Origin: Hansfordia pulvinata
Lineage: Eukaryota > Ascomycota > Sordariomycetes > Xylariales
Direction of reading: 5' to 3'
Assembly: GCA_006538405.1 (NCBI GenBank)
Contig: BJKQ01000008.1
Coordinates: 1,984,001 to 2,048,000 of the forward strand
Length of the DNA: 64,000 nucleotides
Made by a program: the position numbers and the translations under genes. Below the pieces are notes generated by a model. The model ran no database searches. It saw only the letters and a list, made by a program, of their open reading frames with translations, and was not told the DNA's origin. Below, piece by piece: positions 47,485 to 60,650 of the stretch; position 1 is the first letter of the stretch, and every line of letters starts with the position of its first letter.

Positions 47485-48478
47485 GCACCGCCAGACGGAC
47501 TAGAATCCATAAGGCATACGAGTACTCGTGCTCGTGCTCGTGCGCGTAAAGTCAGAGCAGCTGGCCCCGCCCCGGCCCACCCACCTGACGACGGGTCGCT
47601 GGGCGGGTGTCTCTGCGTGTATGATGACTACCCATCCATATTCCTAGCCTGCCATGCCTTGGACAGGTGTGCGTGTGTATGTGTGGGGAGAAGCCACACC
47701 ATGTATCCAATACACATCAATGTGGGGATGCGCTCATGTAGCCAGTACCAGGTATGTTAACAAACCCCCCTCACGGAGCGGGCACGGCCGTGGCTGAGGC
47801 GGCACGGCAGCTCCAACGGCGCAGAAAGGGGGCCGGCAGGCCACGAGTCTGAGCGCCAGACGATGCCCAGTTAGGCTGACAGACAGAGATAAACATCGCT
47901 GAGCAACGCCACCAACAGAGAAACGCAAGTCTGCCGGGAAAGGTGAGTCTTGCGGCCGTCGGCTCACACCTCTTACGGTTCCACCGTCCGTCTTGTCTGC
48001 CTGTGCTCGGACAGGGCGGGCCGCTCTTGGAACCAACACACCCAACCGCCCGCCCAGCATCCATGAATGTCAGTGCGCTATCTATCCGTACCTCGACTAC
48101 CTATCTACATGTACAGACTTGACTGTAGTCTGTAGGTCCCTTACTCACACCCGGACCAGGCCTCTCTATCGCCCGTGGACCGCCGCATGGATGACCTGAT
48201 CTGATCACATCTCATCGGAGGTAGTTGGGTGGTCGTCACCCTTGCAGGAGAGGCACTCAGTCGTCATCTCAGATCGCTAGAGCAAGCCAGGTCATGCGGA
48301 AGGGGGGACGGGGGGGGATATTGTGTTGGTTGCTAACTAATTGATCCTCCCCACCGCCGCTGAGATGGGCGATCCGGCGTGTCGGTACGCGCCCCTCCCC
48401 CTTTTCTCAAACCCCCGAGAGGCAGTAGGTCCCACGAGCGAGCGAAAAGCGCCGACATAACACACACCCCACTCTGCC

Positions 48479-48495
48479 CTCTCTCTCTCTCTTTT

Positions 48496-48532
<37 letters not shown>
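48479..48532. repeat. Compound CT/GT microsatellite
   Basis: CT repeats with a TTTT interruption switch directly to eight GT units. Confidence 0.9.
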
Positions 48533-49997
48533 TCGCCGCTAGGTCAACGAGCAGTGTGTGCTCCCGCCCGTCCGCCGGATACGTGTTTGGAGTGCACCAC
48601 AATTCGTGGCTATTCCCGTGTTTCCCTCCACACACACGCGCGTACACACACACACACGCACACGCACACACAAGAGCGAGGGCTCGCTACCCTTCCTTGC
48701 GCTTTGCTAAAGAGAAGATTGAGGGGGAGGGGCGTGTGACTGCTTCGTCAACCCGACGAGGAACGGGACAAAGATACCTCGGACCGCCAAGCAGCAAGAC
48801 ATGTGGGCTGGAGGCTGAGTAGCCGGCGGCTCTAACATTAGAAGCTGTCAGCTCCGACTCTGGCCACATGTGCATACGAGTACACGCCTGCCCGACCTGA
48901 CCCGCCTAGTAAACCAAGCTGCAGAGCGCGTGCCATACCAGGCACGGCCTTACCCGGCCCGCCCGGACACGCGAAAGCGAGCGAGCCAATCTTCGACACG
49001 GGGCCTGGTCTCATCTTCACTTTCTTCGCCAGCGGGTAGCGGCAGAAAAGACCCCTTGCTTAGAAGAACAAGAAAGAAAAAAAGAAAAACAAAAAAGCGC
49101 TCTCCCTCCGGGGCTGAAGCGGGCGGGTTCTTGCTCCCCCGGGTCGTGTGGCTACCTCCTGAGGTACCAAGTCAGTCGCCCTTTACAAGCCGCCCGCATG
49201 CGTCCAGGCCAAGCAAGGTGTTAACAGTCCGCTGCGTTAGGGGGGGATGGCCAGGTTTGTTCGCGACATGGGACATCCCTGATGTCGCTGTCATAGCCGG
49301 GCTCCAGCCTCCAGCAAGCCAACACCAATCTTTCCGTTCTCTCTCTATCCACTGGTCGAGGTGCATGTAGATTAGACCAAAGAAGTAAGGGCAAGTAGGT
49401 TAGGTACTTACAGGGGCCGGAAGAAGCCCGCTTTCCCTCCCGCCAAGGGAGTCTCCCCGGCTTCTCCCCTGGAAGTTCCAAACTTCTCCTTTGTTCACCT
49501 GCTTGCCTGCCTACACAGAATCTACCTTCTGGTGAGGTAGGCGAAGGCTTGCCCAGAGTTAGCCAGCTACGCGTCTGGTCCGGTGGTCTGTGGGGGGGAA
49601 AAATGATTGCAGCTCGACAAATCCCCGTCTCTCCCTCCACCCCCGGAACCTCAAGCAGAGCAGAGAAAAGACCCATCAAGCCCAGCATGGGGTGGCGAGT
49701 ACCCGTAAAACCCCCGTTGCAAGCAAAACACGCAAACATGCACAGCTCCAGCCAGCTTGCCAATCTTGCTCCTACCCCGGTAGGCCTTGCGTCTTAACAG
49801 GTACCTACCTACCTGCCTACATGTTAGTTATATGTAGACGATGCAGAGAGTGAGAACCACGGCAACCTGCTGAAGACGAGACCAGCCGGTAAGCAAATCA
49901 CTCCCCCTTGCTGGTCTTCCCTCGACACGTTACCCATTCGCAGCACCGTCGACAATTTCTTGACATCCTCGCCCGCCCGACGCCACCCACGAGAGGA

Positions 49998-50022
49998 GGG
50001 GGGGGGGGGGGGGGGGGGGGGG
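49998..50022. repeat. G25 homopolymer
   Basis: Twenty-five uninterrupted G in intergenic DNA, followed by AGGAGGG. Confidence 0.9.
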
Positions 50023-51698
50023 AGGAGGGCGGCGCGACAAGCGAATACTCCCGCCGGTGCTGTTCTCGCTACTAACGGCGTGTCCCGCCAGCCCCCCATC
50101 GCGCTCCTCTTTCTATGCCGTTCTTGGCCGGGCCGTACTTGCAATTTTTTCGCGTCGAGACCTTATGCCATAGAAAGAAAGAGAATGGGTGCGTGATGCG
50201 CGTAACATGTAGGTGTGCGGGAATCCTCTTTGAGCCGCGGAACTCGAGAACACCCCAAGGCCACCACCCTTTCCCAGGTACTTCTACAACCCCCCCCCGT
50301 CCCCCCCTCCCTCTCTGAGTAAGGTGGGTTTGCCCACCCACACCGAGGTGTCATTCACATTGACCACTCCCCCGCGTTCCAGCGTCGCAACGCCTAAGGG
50401 CGGCACAGGACCACATTCGGACATCCGTCCTGCCATTCAACAACTCGCGAAAACAAGGGAAATCAAGTGGAAAAAGAGCTGTTGGAACCATATACTTCTG
50501 TTTTATAAGAGACATTTGTTCGGAAAAAATTGGTACATACAAATGGGAGACCTTATTCTCCGCGTAAAATGGGGGGAAGGATGGATAAGAGCTATATGAG
50601 AGAAAGAAAAATGAACGAGAATAAATCAGCAAAGAAAACAAAAAAGCCTCCTAGTACGCTCCTGAGCCTGATGTTGCGATTTCCAAACAATCAAAAAGCG
50701 AGAACTGCTAAGGGAAGAAAAAAAAAAGACATCCTGCCTCCCTGTCACCTCCTTTTTTCCATTGGCCTTTATGTACCTGGGCGCCCTCGAGCAAAAAGTG
50801 ACTCCGCGTTTCGCGGGTGTGAAATAGCGAGGAAAAAATAAATTTAAAAAAATTTCAGAGTGCCTCTCTCCCCATGTCTCTCGTTTCTTGTGTGGTATCA
50901 TCTCAGGTGCTTGTGCGTGTGTTTGTGCGTTATGTGGGGGGTTATTAGTGTACATGAGCATTCCATTCATGGGATTCTGTATCCGTAGGTTCGTGGTGCC
51001 TCGCGCGAGGTGGGGGTTTTGTATATAAAGAAAATGAGAGAAAAAGAAAACAATAAAACTTGGCACGAGTTTCTGCCTCCTAACCGCTTGGCGCCTCATT
51101 GTTATGTACCGAAGGGGGGGAAGATGGACAGGGAACGAAAAGGGAAGGGATACAAAGGGGAAATACATGACGGCGTGTCCAAGAGAGTTCGGGGGCGGGA
51201 GTGTTTGTGTGTGTGTGTGTTTGTGAGTTTGTAAAATGCGAGGTCGTTGATGATGGGAAAGGGTTGTTCTTTTCCTCTTGTCCTCCGCGCACCGACGGCG
51301 GAGAAGAGCGGCGCGGAAAGCGTCCCCACCGCCCGCCCGGAGACGAGAGCTCAGGCCGGAGAGATCGCTGATGGAGGGGGTGGAGGAGGATGTGTGCCCG
51401 CGTTATAGGGGGGTAGCAGGGGGGGGTGGAAAAGATGGCACGACGATGGACGATGCGATTGTGCGCGACCAACTTCTCTGCAAACAGCTCCAACAGGGAA
51501 AAAGGGTGGAGCTCCATGATCGTTTTCAGATGCCTCCCCTGTCGATGCCAAGTGTGGAGGGATGGACAGGATATCAAACCCCGGCCGGACAGTTTTGTCG
51601 CATCCCCGGGCGAGTGATCCTAGGCCCTGAACAAGGGAGGAGGGGGTCTGTGCGTAGGTGAGCAAACCCAGGTTGGTCGGCCCCGATCAGAAGCAGGC

Positions 51699-53568
51699 TT
51701 ATTGGAGGTGGTAGTACGCAGGGGCCGGGGCGGGCGCGTATCGACCGGCGGTGCCTCTGTAGCCGATGATGCCGCTATCGCTGTTGTTCATGTCGCTGCC
51801 GAGGGCCAGCTCGACCGAGTCGCCGCAGGCCTTGATCCGCTTGCGCCGCTTGAAGCTCTCGTCCTCGGACGCCAGGCAGCACGCGCACCCGTGTTCGTCG
51901 GGCGTCTCGACCCAAGTGCCCCGGGCCATGGCCGCCTCGCGGGCCTCCTTTCGCTGGATCTCTCTCGGGGCGCCTTCGAACTGGTCAGCGGTGTTCGGTG
52001 TTCGTCTTGCAAGGTAGAAAGAATAATATTGAAAATCCTGCGAAGGAAAAAAAAGGGGGGGGGGAGTCAAACTCACTCAGCCTAGCAGCGTACTCGCGGC
52101 CCTCCCTAGACACCCAGGCATAGTCCTTGGCCCGCTCGGGAAACAGGTACAGCAGGCCGTACTGCTCCTTCTTCTGGGCCTGCCTGCGGACCTTGACATC
52201 GACGGTCGCGACGTGCCCGTTTTCCAGGAAGACCAGCCTGTTGTCGGCCTCGATATGCGGCAGCTTCTTGTTCTCCCGGTAGTATCCCCCTTGCAGGCCC
52301 TGCACCTGGCGCGTCAGGCCGCTCCCGCCGCTGCCGCCGCTGCCCCACTTCTCCTCGAACTTGCGCGTCACCTCCTCCCACGGCAGGCCCTCGTCCACGT
52401 TGTGGTAGCGCACAAAGTCGCTCTCCTCCGTCGTGTACTTGACGTTGCAGTGCGTCCCCGGGGGCGCCTTGCTGCGCGGGGGCCTCCTGGCGTCCTCGTC
52501 CGCCGACGGCGGCGGCGGTGCGGGCGCGGAGGCGGAGGAGGAGTGGAGGCGGAGGTGGTAGTACGGGGATTGAGGGTGCGGGTGCTCGGAGAAGTAAGCG
52601 GGGGGCTGCTGCTGCTGGTACGGGTGCGGGTGTGATGAAGACGGAGCAATGTGCGCGAGGGCAGTGCTGGGAGGGGGCGAGGAGGAGGAGGACTTCTTGA
52701 CGGGGTTCACGTCAAGACCCTCGGGCTGGCCGAGAGAGGCGCGGATTTGGCCGGTCCGGCCGTCCCGGGCCAGCCGCTCGTCGCTCTCCTTGCGCAGCAC
52801 GTTGAGGCTGTCGGTGATGGGGTCCCTGGCGGGCGCCGGGGTGGCGTTGCGCGGCTCGGGGCTGGCGCTGCCGCTGTACGCCGGGTAGGAGCTAATCGGC
52901 GGCAGGTAGCGAGGTCTCTTGTTGCGCGACGCCGACAGGAGCTCGTGGACGGGCGGGAGCGACGGCTGCTTCTGGGCGGCGTCGTCCGCGTGGTGGTGGT
53001 GGTGGTGGCTGTAATGGTGGTAGCTGTCCGCGTCGGGCAGGGCGCGCTTGAGGGAGGCCTTGCGGTGGAAGAAGGACGACGACGACGAAGTCGAGGCGGG
53101 GAGGAAGCAGGGCTGCTCGGCGGGCTCGTCCCACTCGCGCTTGACGATCAGGGGCGTCCGCGGGGACGAGGGCTGCGTCGAGGCGACGGAGGCGGCGTCG
53201 CCATTGCTGCCGTGCTGCAGCTCCTGGGAGCAGCTGCTGGCCGGGTACTGCGAGGAGAAGGAGGAGCTCAGGCTGGGGCAGGTGGGCGAGTAGGCGGATG
53301 ACTCGGCCGAGAAGGACGAGCTCTTGTGGTCCCGGGTCGGTATCCTCAGCGGCACATCCGAGTAGTCGACCGACGAGCGAGCCGAGTAGGGCGAGTAGTG
53401 GCTGTGGTGGTTGTCCATGTCTAATAGTCGTGCCGTGTCGAGGCGGAGCAGTGATGAGGAAGCCGATGCTGAGGGCGGCGGTTTCGCACTCGTTGTGGCG
53501 GTGGTTGTGATGTGGGATGCCATGGCCATGCTGTCGCCGTGTGAGCCGCCGTTATATATCAACACCAT
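51699..53568 (-). CDS. SANT/Myb-like putative transcriptional regulator
   Basis: Exon 1 is 53568-52077 and exon 2 51973-51699, 588 residues. The start ATG at 53568 gives MVLIYNGGSHGDS; the frame continues upstream but through a non-coding-like hydrophobic stretch. The first ~380 residues are Ser/Pro-rich with His/Tyr and Gln tracts (HHHHHH, YQQQQ), typical of activation regions, and include KRPRYLPPISSYPAYSG. The folded part is near 395-490: KYTTEESDFVRYHNVDEGLPWEEVTRKFEEKW, a SANT/Myb-like helix-turn-helix, followed by LTRQVQGLQGGYYRENKKLP and VKVRRQAQKKEQYGLLYLFP. This arrangement recurs in a fungal family I cannot name. Exon 2 adds a basic helix (REIQRKEAREAAMARGTW), a CACC cluster and a basic RRKRIK patch. 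The acceptor (CGAAG at 51974) was chosen by phase and is not a strong consensus. Nuclear regulator is an inference. Confidence 0.75.
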
Positions 53569-54527
53569 GGTGGCGGGAAGGCTGTGGAGATGGGGGGGGC
53601 GCGTCGGGATGGTGGAATCGACGGGGACAACAAAGACAATGTTGGAAAAATAGAAGCAAAAAAGCACAATGGGCGAGCAGATATCTGGATTCGTCAACAG
53701 AACAACAGAGCTCGAGGGTAGGATGTTGGCCAACTCGAGGCGGAGTTATATATCTCTCGAGAAGCAAGGGATGCTGGGTGTTGCTGATTGTCCATGTCTG
53801 CGAACGAAGACCTTTGTCTGATATAAGTAGGTAAACTGCAAGCAGCAGCAAGGCCACTACCAACAAACCGAACGAACGATCGATACATCTAGACAGACAT
53901 ACATGCGGCGGCGGCTCGAGTTGACCGGGACAGTTAGTTCCCTCTAACGATCGACCAACACGCCCCCCGGGGGTTTAGGCAGGGGGGTGTGCAGGCAAGG
54001 GAGGCAGAACGTATTGCACGCCCCCCTCATTCACCTCATCCACCCCCTCCTCACTCACAAAAGCTCCGGGGGGCTGTACCGATAGGAGGTAGGTACTGCG
54101 TATATTGAGAACTTGTCCCGATACCTGCTTGCGGCTTGGAGCTCACTACTAATCAGGGGTCTTGCATGGTCGGCGAAGCAAGCGAGACATTGAAGCAGTG
54201 CGGAGAAAGAAACCATTCTGCACGGGACGGCCGGCCAGTAAAGCAGCCAATGGACTAGGCAGCTTATTAGCCGGCTGCGAGGTAGTCGAAAGGGAATAGG
54301 TAGCTGACGGTTCTCGCCCGAGCAGCGCGGTACGTGAGATAGTAGTAGTAGTAGTAGCAGAAGCAGCAGCAGTAGTAGCAGCAGTAGGAGCACCAGCACT
54401 TACCTATCCTGCTATACTCTTTCGGCTCTCGAGCAGACAGACAAGCGGCTGGCTTCAACGTCTTGTCAACTTAGTTAGTGCGATGGTAGCCGGATCGCGT
54501 ATGAATGGGTCCGGGTTGTGGGCGCAA

Positions 54528-54553
54528 GGGGGGGGGGGGGGGGGGGGGGGGGG
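54528..54553. repeat. G26 homopolymer
   Basis: Longest G run of the window, intergenic; exact length is likely uncertain. Confidence 0.9.
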
Positions 54554-57500
54554 CAAAGGCCCAGATGGGATGGCCTGCTGGAGGGCCGATCCAGGGCTCC
54601 ATCCATCGGCATAGTCACACATGTCTTGACGCTGGCCCGGCCCCAGAGAGCATCCGCACTCCACCGGCACCCGTTCTATCGAGGAGCGCCCCATCTCCCC
54701 CAGAGACAATCCGCCCACCACGGGGACTGCGGTGCTGCGCTACCGCCCAGCTAAAAATCTTCCTGTGCTTGTACTGGCCCCCCCCCCTGGTGGGACTCGA
54801 GAGACTAACGACCTTAGAACCGCATGGCGGGCGAGACGGAAATGCGTCCTTCGTACCTGCTGCGATCGCGCAGGTGTGGGAAAGACGAGCCAAAAAAGAA
54901 AACACTGGGTCCGCGTGCTGCTGGTGACGAGGGATGTCTGTGAGACCTGGACCCTGAAGGACCCTGAGTCTCTGACGGCGGGCGTGCAGGTGAGTCTTTG
55001 GCGTCTCTCGTCCGGGCGGACCGCGGAGAGACGAGAAGTCGAGGGTGACGATGATGAGGAGGCGTTAAGGGTCTCTCTCTGTCTCTCGGACTCTTTCTTT
55101 CTTTCTCTCACGCTCTCGATTTCTCTCTCCCTCTCCGTTTCTCTCCAAACCCTCGCAGACCTGGTCTGCAACACATGCAAGCACGCATATTGGCACTGTG
55201 CCAGGGACCGGGTCCGGGGGTTGAGGCGTACTCGTAGACGTGGCGCACCTGGCTGTGCCGTCATACTCATACGGAGCCCTCTCGCGCCCAGCCCATCTTC
55301 CAATGAGACCGAGTGCCACAGAACCGGGAGCCAATGAAGCACGCCAGCTCTCCCAGGCCAGGGCCAAACCCAGATTAACGCAAAGGAGGGGAGGGGGCCG
55401 GGCGCGGTTGCAGAGAGGACGGCACAGTGAGCACGGCACAGGCACAGCTGCAATCCCCGCCCGCCCCTCCTCTTTCTCCTCTCCTACCCAGACACCCGGT
55501 CGAGAGCTTTGTTATGCAGAGGAGAGATGGGGTGCGAGAGAGAGAAATTCCGCTGTTGCCAGGACCGGGGTCAGAGCTGGTTGAGCCAGAGCCAGAGCCA
55601 ACGCCAGTGCGTCTCTGGATGGGTCATGGCCGAGTTTGCTGCCTAGGTATTGGTATTGTCTGCTTGCAATAGCAAGCAGGCAGGGGGCACGTGACCGAGT
55701 TGCTGATATCCGCGTCGGGCACTTTGGTGCACACGACGAGTACTGCTCGTATTCCGTGGAATTCCCTTGATTTGTTTTTATTTGGCCGCCGCGGTTGGAC
55801 ACGAGCTGCCTTGATTGTGCGGTACGAGTACTGGGAAGCAGGCTGGCACGACTAATAACAAGGGCACTGCATCTGGCGGGCTGGCAAAGAAAGCAAGGCG
55901 AGGCAAGGGGCGGCTCGGCAGCTGGTCTTCGTACGAGTAATCACTGCGGGCGACGTCAGCTGTAGGTTACGACGAGTAGTCGTACGGAGTAGCACAGTAG
56001 GTAGGTAAGGCAGGTAGGTAGGAATCCCCGCTCCCCTTCCTTGCCCCCTGCAAGCGCGGATTGGGGGCTGAGTTCTCGAGCGCGGGACGAGTACGGATAG
56101 AGCAGGTACAGCGGAAGAGCAGAGCAGAAGCAAAGCGCGGCGCAGGCATGCATCGTACTCGTAGGGAAAGGCGAAGGCGAAGGCGAAGGCGAGGGCCGTG
56201 GATGGTGGATGGTGGGTGGTTCGTCGTCGTGGGGGTTCTGACAGGTCGAGACTTTGGGGGGGCGGGCGGGCTGTCGGGCGTGGGACAAAAGGCCGGTCCA
56301 GAAAGATGGATTTCTCCCGACCACCTCTGAGCCTTACCCCGTGTTTGTAGCGACCGGTGGTTGTAGTCGTAGGCGGCCGTCGTGCTGCATGGCGGACACT
56401 CCCCATTCCCCATCAGGTATAGCTGGCCTGTCCCGTGGAAGATGGAAGGGAAGGGAAGCGAAGGGTGGGAGGAGGGCTCCACTCCAGCCTTGCAGATTCC
56501 CGACACTGCCAAAAACCCACGACGTATCGTATCGTACCACGCCAGAGCTCGACCTCGAGCTCGAGCTCGAGCTTCCGTAGTACACATGTACCTAGAGCAC
56601 CCAAGGTGCGGTAGGTCGGTACACCGCCCGATGTTACTTGGATGCCTGACTGTGGGAGAATAAACCTTGGGCAGGGACTCGATCGCACAATGAGCGCCGA
56701 GGGAGACACAGCAACAATCGGCAGATGCCTACGAGTACTACGCACCTTAGGTAGGCTCAGTACCTTTGTTGTGCGGGGGTTGCTGAGCCCTGGGCCCGGC
56801 GTGGGCGGCGAGGGTTGAGGCTCCGTTCTAGACTCCGGAGCATACCCACGGGAGACAGACAAGCCACGAGAGAGGGAGGGAGAGCCGAAGAGAGAGAGAG
56901 AGAGACGCAGAGAGAGGGACCCGGCAACACGGGGCGGCACACACAGAGGAGAGGAGATGGCGTGCATGCGCAAGCCCAAGCGCCGATCCACGCCGTGCCG
57001 CTGATGATGTGTGGCTTTCCGGATGCGAAAAGTCGTGCAGATAGCTGGGGCACTCCGTAGATGGCTGCGCGTGCGCTAACTAGCTGCCGAGGTGCTCGCA
57101 ACTTGAGAGATGATGTTTGTACGTCCGAGAAGATGTATGGATCTGGGTTGTCGGATCAGGCGCCCGACGCTCTCTACGATGTCACTCTTCTCAATTGCCT
57201 CTCTCTGACGAAGAAGTCCCAGGAGGAAAAAAAAGGAAAGAAGGAAAACCGGGATTCTAATTGTTAATGACCAGTGTTTCTCTTTCTCACCCGCGTCTTC
57301 CCCTCCCCCTCCCTGCGCGCGGGTGCGCCAGCAGACAGAGCGCTGGGCTGAAGAAAAGCAAAAAACGGGGCAAGTAGGAAAGAAGAAGAGAAAGGAAAAG
57401 AACCCGAGAAAACGGCCCGTCGATCGGGACGCCGCTACGCCGCTCTGAGTTAATGCTTTTGGCAGAGACAAGAAGTGAAGAGCGCACGGTTCGTTTCCAC

Positions 57501-58016
57501 GAGCACGAAACTCGTGCTGGCCGACTGACTGACTGATGACTGACTGAGTGGTGACTTGCGAGTAGAGATCCAGGTACCTTTGTTTTCGATTGTGTTGTGG
57601 TGGTCTTGTGCGATCAGTCTAGGCCGGGAGGGGGAAAGGCTTCTCGATCCGAGGCTGCGAGTACCGCGAGAGCTCCGTCACCTTGAAGTCGAGTACGAGT
57701 ACCCGTGGATACCTCGATTGTGAACTGGGCTCGGTTTGGAGCACCAATTTACCGCAGGGACATCCATGTAGTTGAGGTATCTTGGGTGTCTACCTACCTT
57801 ACAAACCAATGTTAGGTACTTTACAAACGTCTCGTGCTTGCGCTGGCTGGCGGCCGAGTCCGAGTGGTGATTGTGGCCATGATTCCCTCCTGACCTGAAC
57901 CTGCGATCAGGGCCGCGACAGTCCAGAATAGATCCCCCGGCTCTGCCGACAATGGAGCTCGCTGGCTGGCTGGCTGTTTGTCAGTTGTCCCATTGTCTCT
58001 GCCATCTGTCTCTGGC

Positions 58017-58047
58017 GACCGACCGACCGACCGACCGACCGACCAAC
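58017..58047. repeat. GACC tetranucleotide repeat
   Basis: Seven tandem GACC units, ending in GACCAACC. Confidence 0.9.
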
Positions 58048-59660
58048 CAGGCGGCCAAGTCGGCCAATTCGGCCCAACGGTTTCTGCCCTGTCTCTGACA
58101 TGGCATTTCCCACTCTCTATTTCTCTCTTCTCGCTCTCTACTCTCCATCTGTCTCTGATGCAGGGGGAGGCAGAGTGGCGAAGGGGAGGTTCCCCCTCCT
58201 CAAAATCGACCGTGAAGACTCGTCTTCGTCAGAGACACACGGACACAGTCCAGCTCACGTCTGGCCCCGACGCGCAGAATCCTCTACCGGTCCTGGCGAT
58301 GGTCGCGTGCCGCCGCCGCCCCCTTCTTCTGTCTCTCCTGGCCTGGCCACTGGGTAAGTAATGCGATACAAACAAGGTCGCACGTAGTACGCTTATGCAA
58401 CGTGCAGCCCGCCCCGTCGCACCCGGGCCGCGGCTCTCACTTGCATGGCGGGGCAGGGCCGCCGGTGTTTTTGCGGGCGGGCCGATCGATGGATGCCGTG
58501 CTGGCGCTGGCGCTGGCGCTGGTCGCCCGAGGAGGTGGAGGAGGGGCCGCGCGCCCACATGGCGCCTTGAGGGACGGTGGCCAGGCGTTGTTGTTGTCGT
58601 TCTCGTCATCGTCGTCGCTATCGTCTGGCACCCGTCTATGATGAGGGGGACACCGGACAAATGGCGTACCCGGTACACAACCCGAAGGCTCGTCTGCACG
58701 CTGCCGGCTGCCATGAGCATTCGTCACCCTCACAGACCGGCCATCAGGTCAGATCTGTCTCCCTTGGGGCGGGCAACGCCAGCGCCAACCAGCTAGCTAT
58801 TATCCAATTAACCTACTCTGGTGCCTCTTACAGGTCTGTCCTCTTTTCTTAAAGAAAAAAAAGAGAAAAGAAGAAACTTTTTGTCCCGCGAGCTGGAGTC
58901 GTACGCGTCGTGTTGAGAGAAAAGTGAAAAGAAAGAAAGGGGAAAAAAGAAAAAAGGAAGGCGTCCGGCTCGGCAGCCACACACCGAGATGGGTTGCCGA
59001 AGTTGCGGGACCTGTCAGCAAGCAGGCAAGAAGCAAGCAAGCAAGGCCAGAAGTCCCTATGCATGTACTCGTCGTACCTTGCCTTGACCTTCACAGGAGA
59101 CGGGGCCGTCGTAGTGGTGGTGGTGGCTCTAAAGTGAGACCTAGGCACCGAGACACAGGGTTCTCCAGTTTGATCGCCGTTGCCCGCTGGTCCCCGTTTG
59201 GCTCTTTCTGCCTTGTGCTTTTGGGGGGTACTACATCCTGCTCCGTACGAGTGGACGAGTGATGACTTGGGCAACCTCTGCCTCGACCAACCAAGTTAGC
59301 CCAGGTGGGCTATCCAGCTTTCTAGTTAGTGTCCCTGCTCTCCGAGTACGAGTATTCGTAGTTGGGTAGTCTTGGTTAGCTTCTGTTCTTCTTTTTCTTT
59401 CTCTTACTCTTCTTCTTCTTCTCCTCTCTTGATAGACGGGAGAGAACGTGTTCAACGGCCGCCGCACCTTTCCTCCCCCCCACTCCCCGCCTCTCTAGTA
59501 GTACGTGCGCAAGTGCCCGCGATGGCTGACTCTAGTGTGTGTGCACCTTAGTGCAGAGCACCTAAGGAACGTACGGAGTAGCGCCCTGAACTGCAGGTAG
59601 GTGCAGCGAACCGAGGGGTATAGTTAGTGTCGTATGGTGGCCGTGGCCTTGGTCTTGGTA

Positions 59661-59681
59661 TAAAGAGAGAGAGAGAGAGAG
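59661..59681. repeat. GA microsatellite
   Basis: About ten GA units, intergenic. Confidence 0.85.
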
Positions 59682-60120
59682 AAAGCGAGAGACAGCGAGT
59701 CCAGGCCTTGGGACCGTGGCCCGGAGCCCCCACGCGGAAGCCACCGGGATTCGAGAAGCACCCTCTCATCCCACCTCGGAGTGTTGCGTTGCGGGTAGGG
59801 ACAGAAGCCACGATGATGATGATGATGAAGTGGACAAGCACAAACTCGACTCGTACATGGAGGGGGCTTGTGCTGGTACGTCATCAGCCCGAGGGGCTCT
59901 TCGTCCCTTTCGTTTCCCTTTCCCTACCTACCTCCTACTCTTTCCTTTCCTGGACTCCATGGTAGACTACCTAACCTTCCTACACAAACTGCTGTCTGAT
60001 GCGGGGCGCTCCGGCCGGCCAGCTTCCGATAGCGAGCCGCACTACGGGCGCCTCGATCGTATGCGGCGTCGCCTATTTGTTCTTATTCCCCATGTGCCAG
60101 CTACCTTACCTTACCTACGC

Positions 60121-60182
60121 GTACGAGTATTTACCTACCTACCTACCCACCCAAGGTAAGTAAGGTAAGTAGGTACTCGTAC
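60121..60182. repeat. Imperfect inverted repeat with TACGAGTA/TACTCGTA ends
   Basis: Left arm 60121-60148 (GTACGAGTATTTACCTACCT...) and right arm 60155-60182 (...AGTAGGTACTCGTAC) are near reverse complements with a 6-nt spacer. The outer ends are exact copies of the octamer motif and the inner part consists of TACC/GGTA units. Confidence 0.85.
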
Positions 60183-60583
60183 ATATCTTCTCGCATGTCT
60201 CTCGCCGTGCCCGCTGGTTGACGCATCGGATGCGGGCGGCCTGTTGCCTGCTGACATCAGTCCAATCTTGGCCTGTCTCACCACTCAACAGTACGAGCAC
60301 TCTCGCACAGCCGTCCGTCCATCCACCCTCTCTTTTGGTGGTGTTTTGTTTTGTTTTGCTCCGTCTTCTTTTCTTTTGCCTGCCTGCCTGCCTGCCCGCC
60401 CGCTGCTCAAGTCCCATCTCCAAGCCCGAACCACACCTGCCTGCATCTTCAGACGACGCCGCCTCCCAATAGAACCAAGCCTCGGAGGGGCGAGGGGCGG
60501 CGCCCTTTGGCAGACTGAGACACACAGAACAATGCTGACTCAGGTCCCTCCACAGGCCCTCTTTTCTTCTGCCTTTGTGCTTG

Positions 60584-60650
60584 CTTGCTTGCTTGCTTGC
60601 TGCCCTGTCTTCTCCTGCTCTCCGCCCGCCCCCCCCCCCCCCCCCCCCCC
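60584..60650. repeat. GCTT tetramer run followed by C22
   Basis: GCTTGCTTGCTTGCTTGCTTGC is followed, 25 nt later, by 22 uninterrupted C (60629-60650). Confidence 0.9.

Larger units (their letters stand above)
44034..51698. other. Large gene-poor region, about 7.7 kb
   Basis: I could not support any gene on either strand. The only long frames are low-complexity or antisense-type composition. Contents: octamer copies at 46046, 47517 and 48875; an ACCCT pentamer array (47455-47484); a CT then GT microsatellite (48479-48532); a TACCTA cluster near 49799-49822; G25 at 49998-50022; and an AT-richer, A-run-rich section at about 50440-51240 that may include 3' UTR of the downstream minus-strand gene. 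Confidence 0.5.

Noticed and set aside
59716..60159. 147-codon plus-strand frame in the right-hand gap
   Set aside because: Runs through microsatellite and hairpin DNA; composition does not resemble the genuine genes here.
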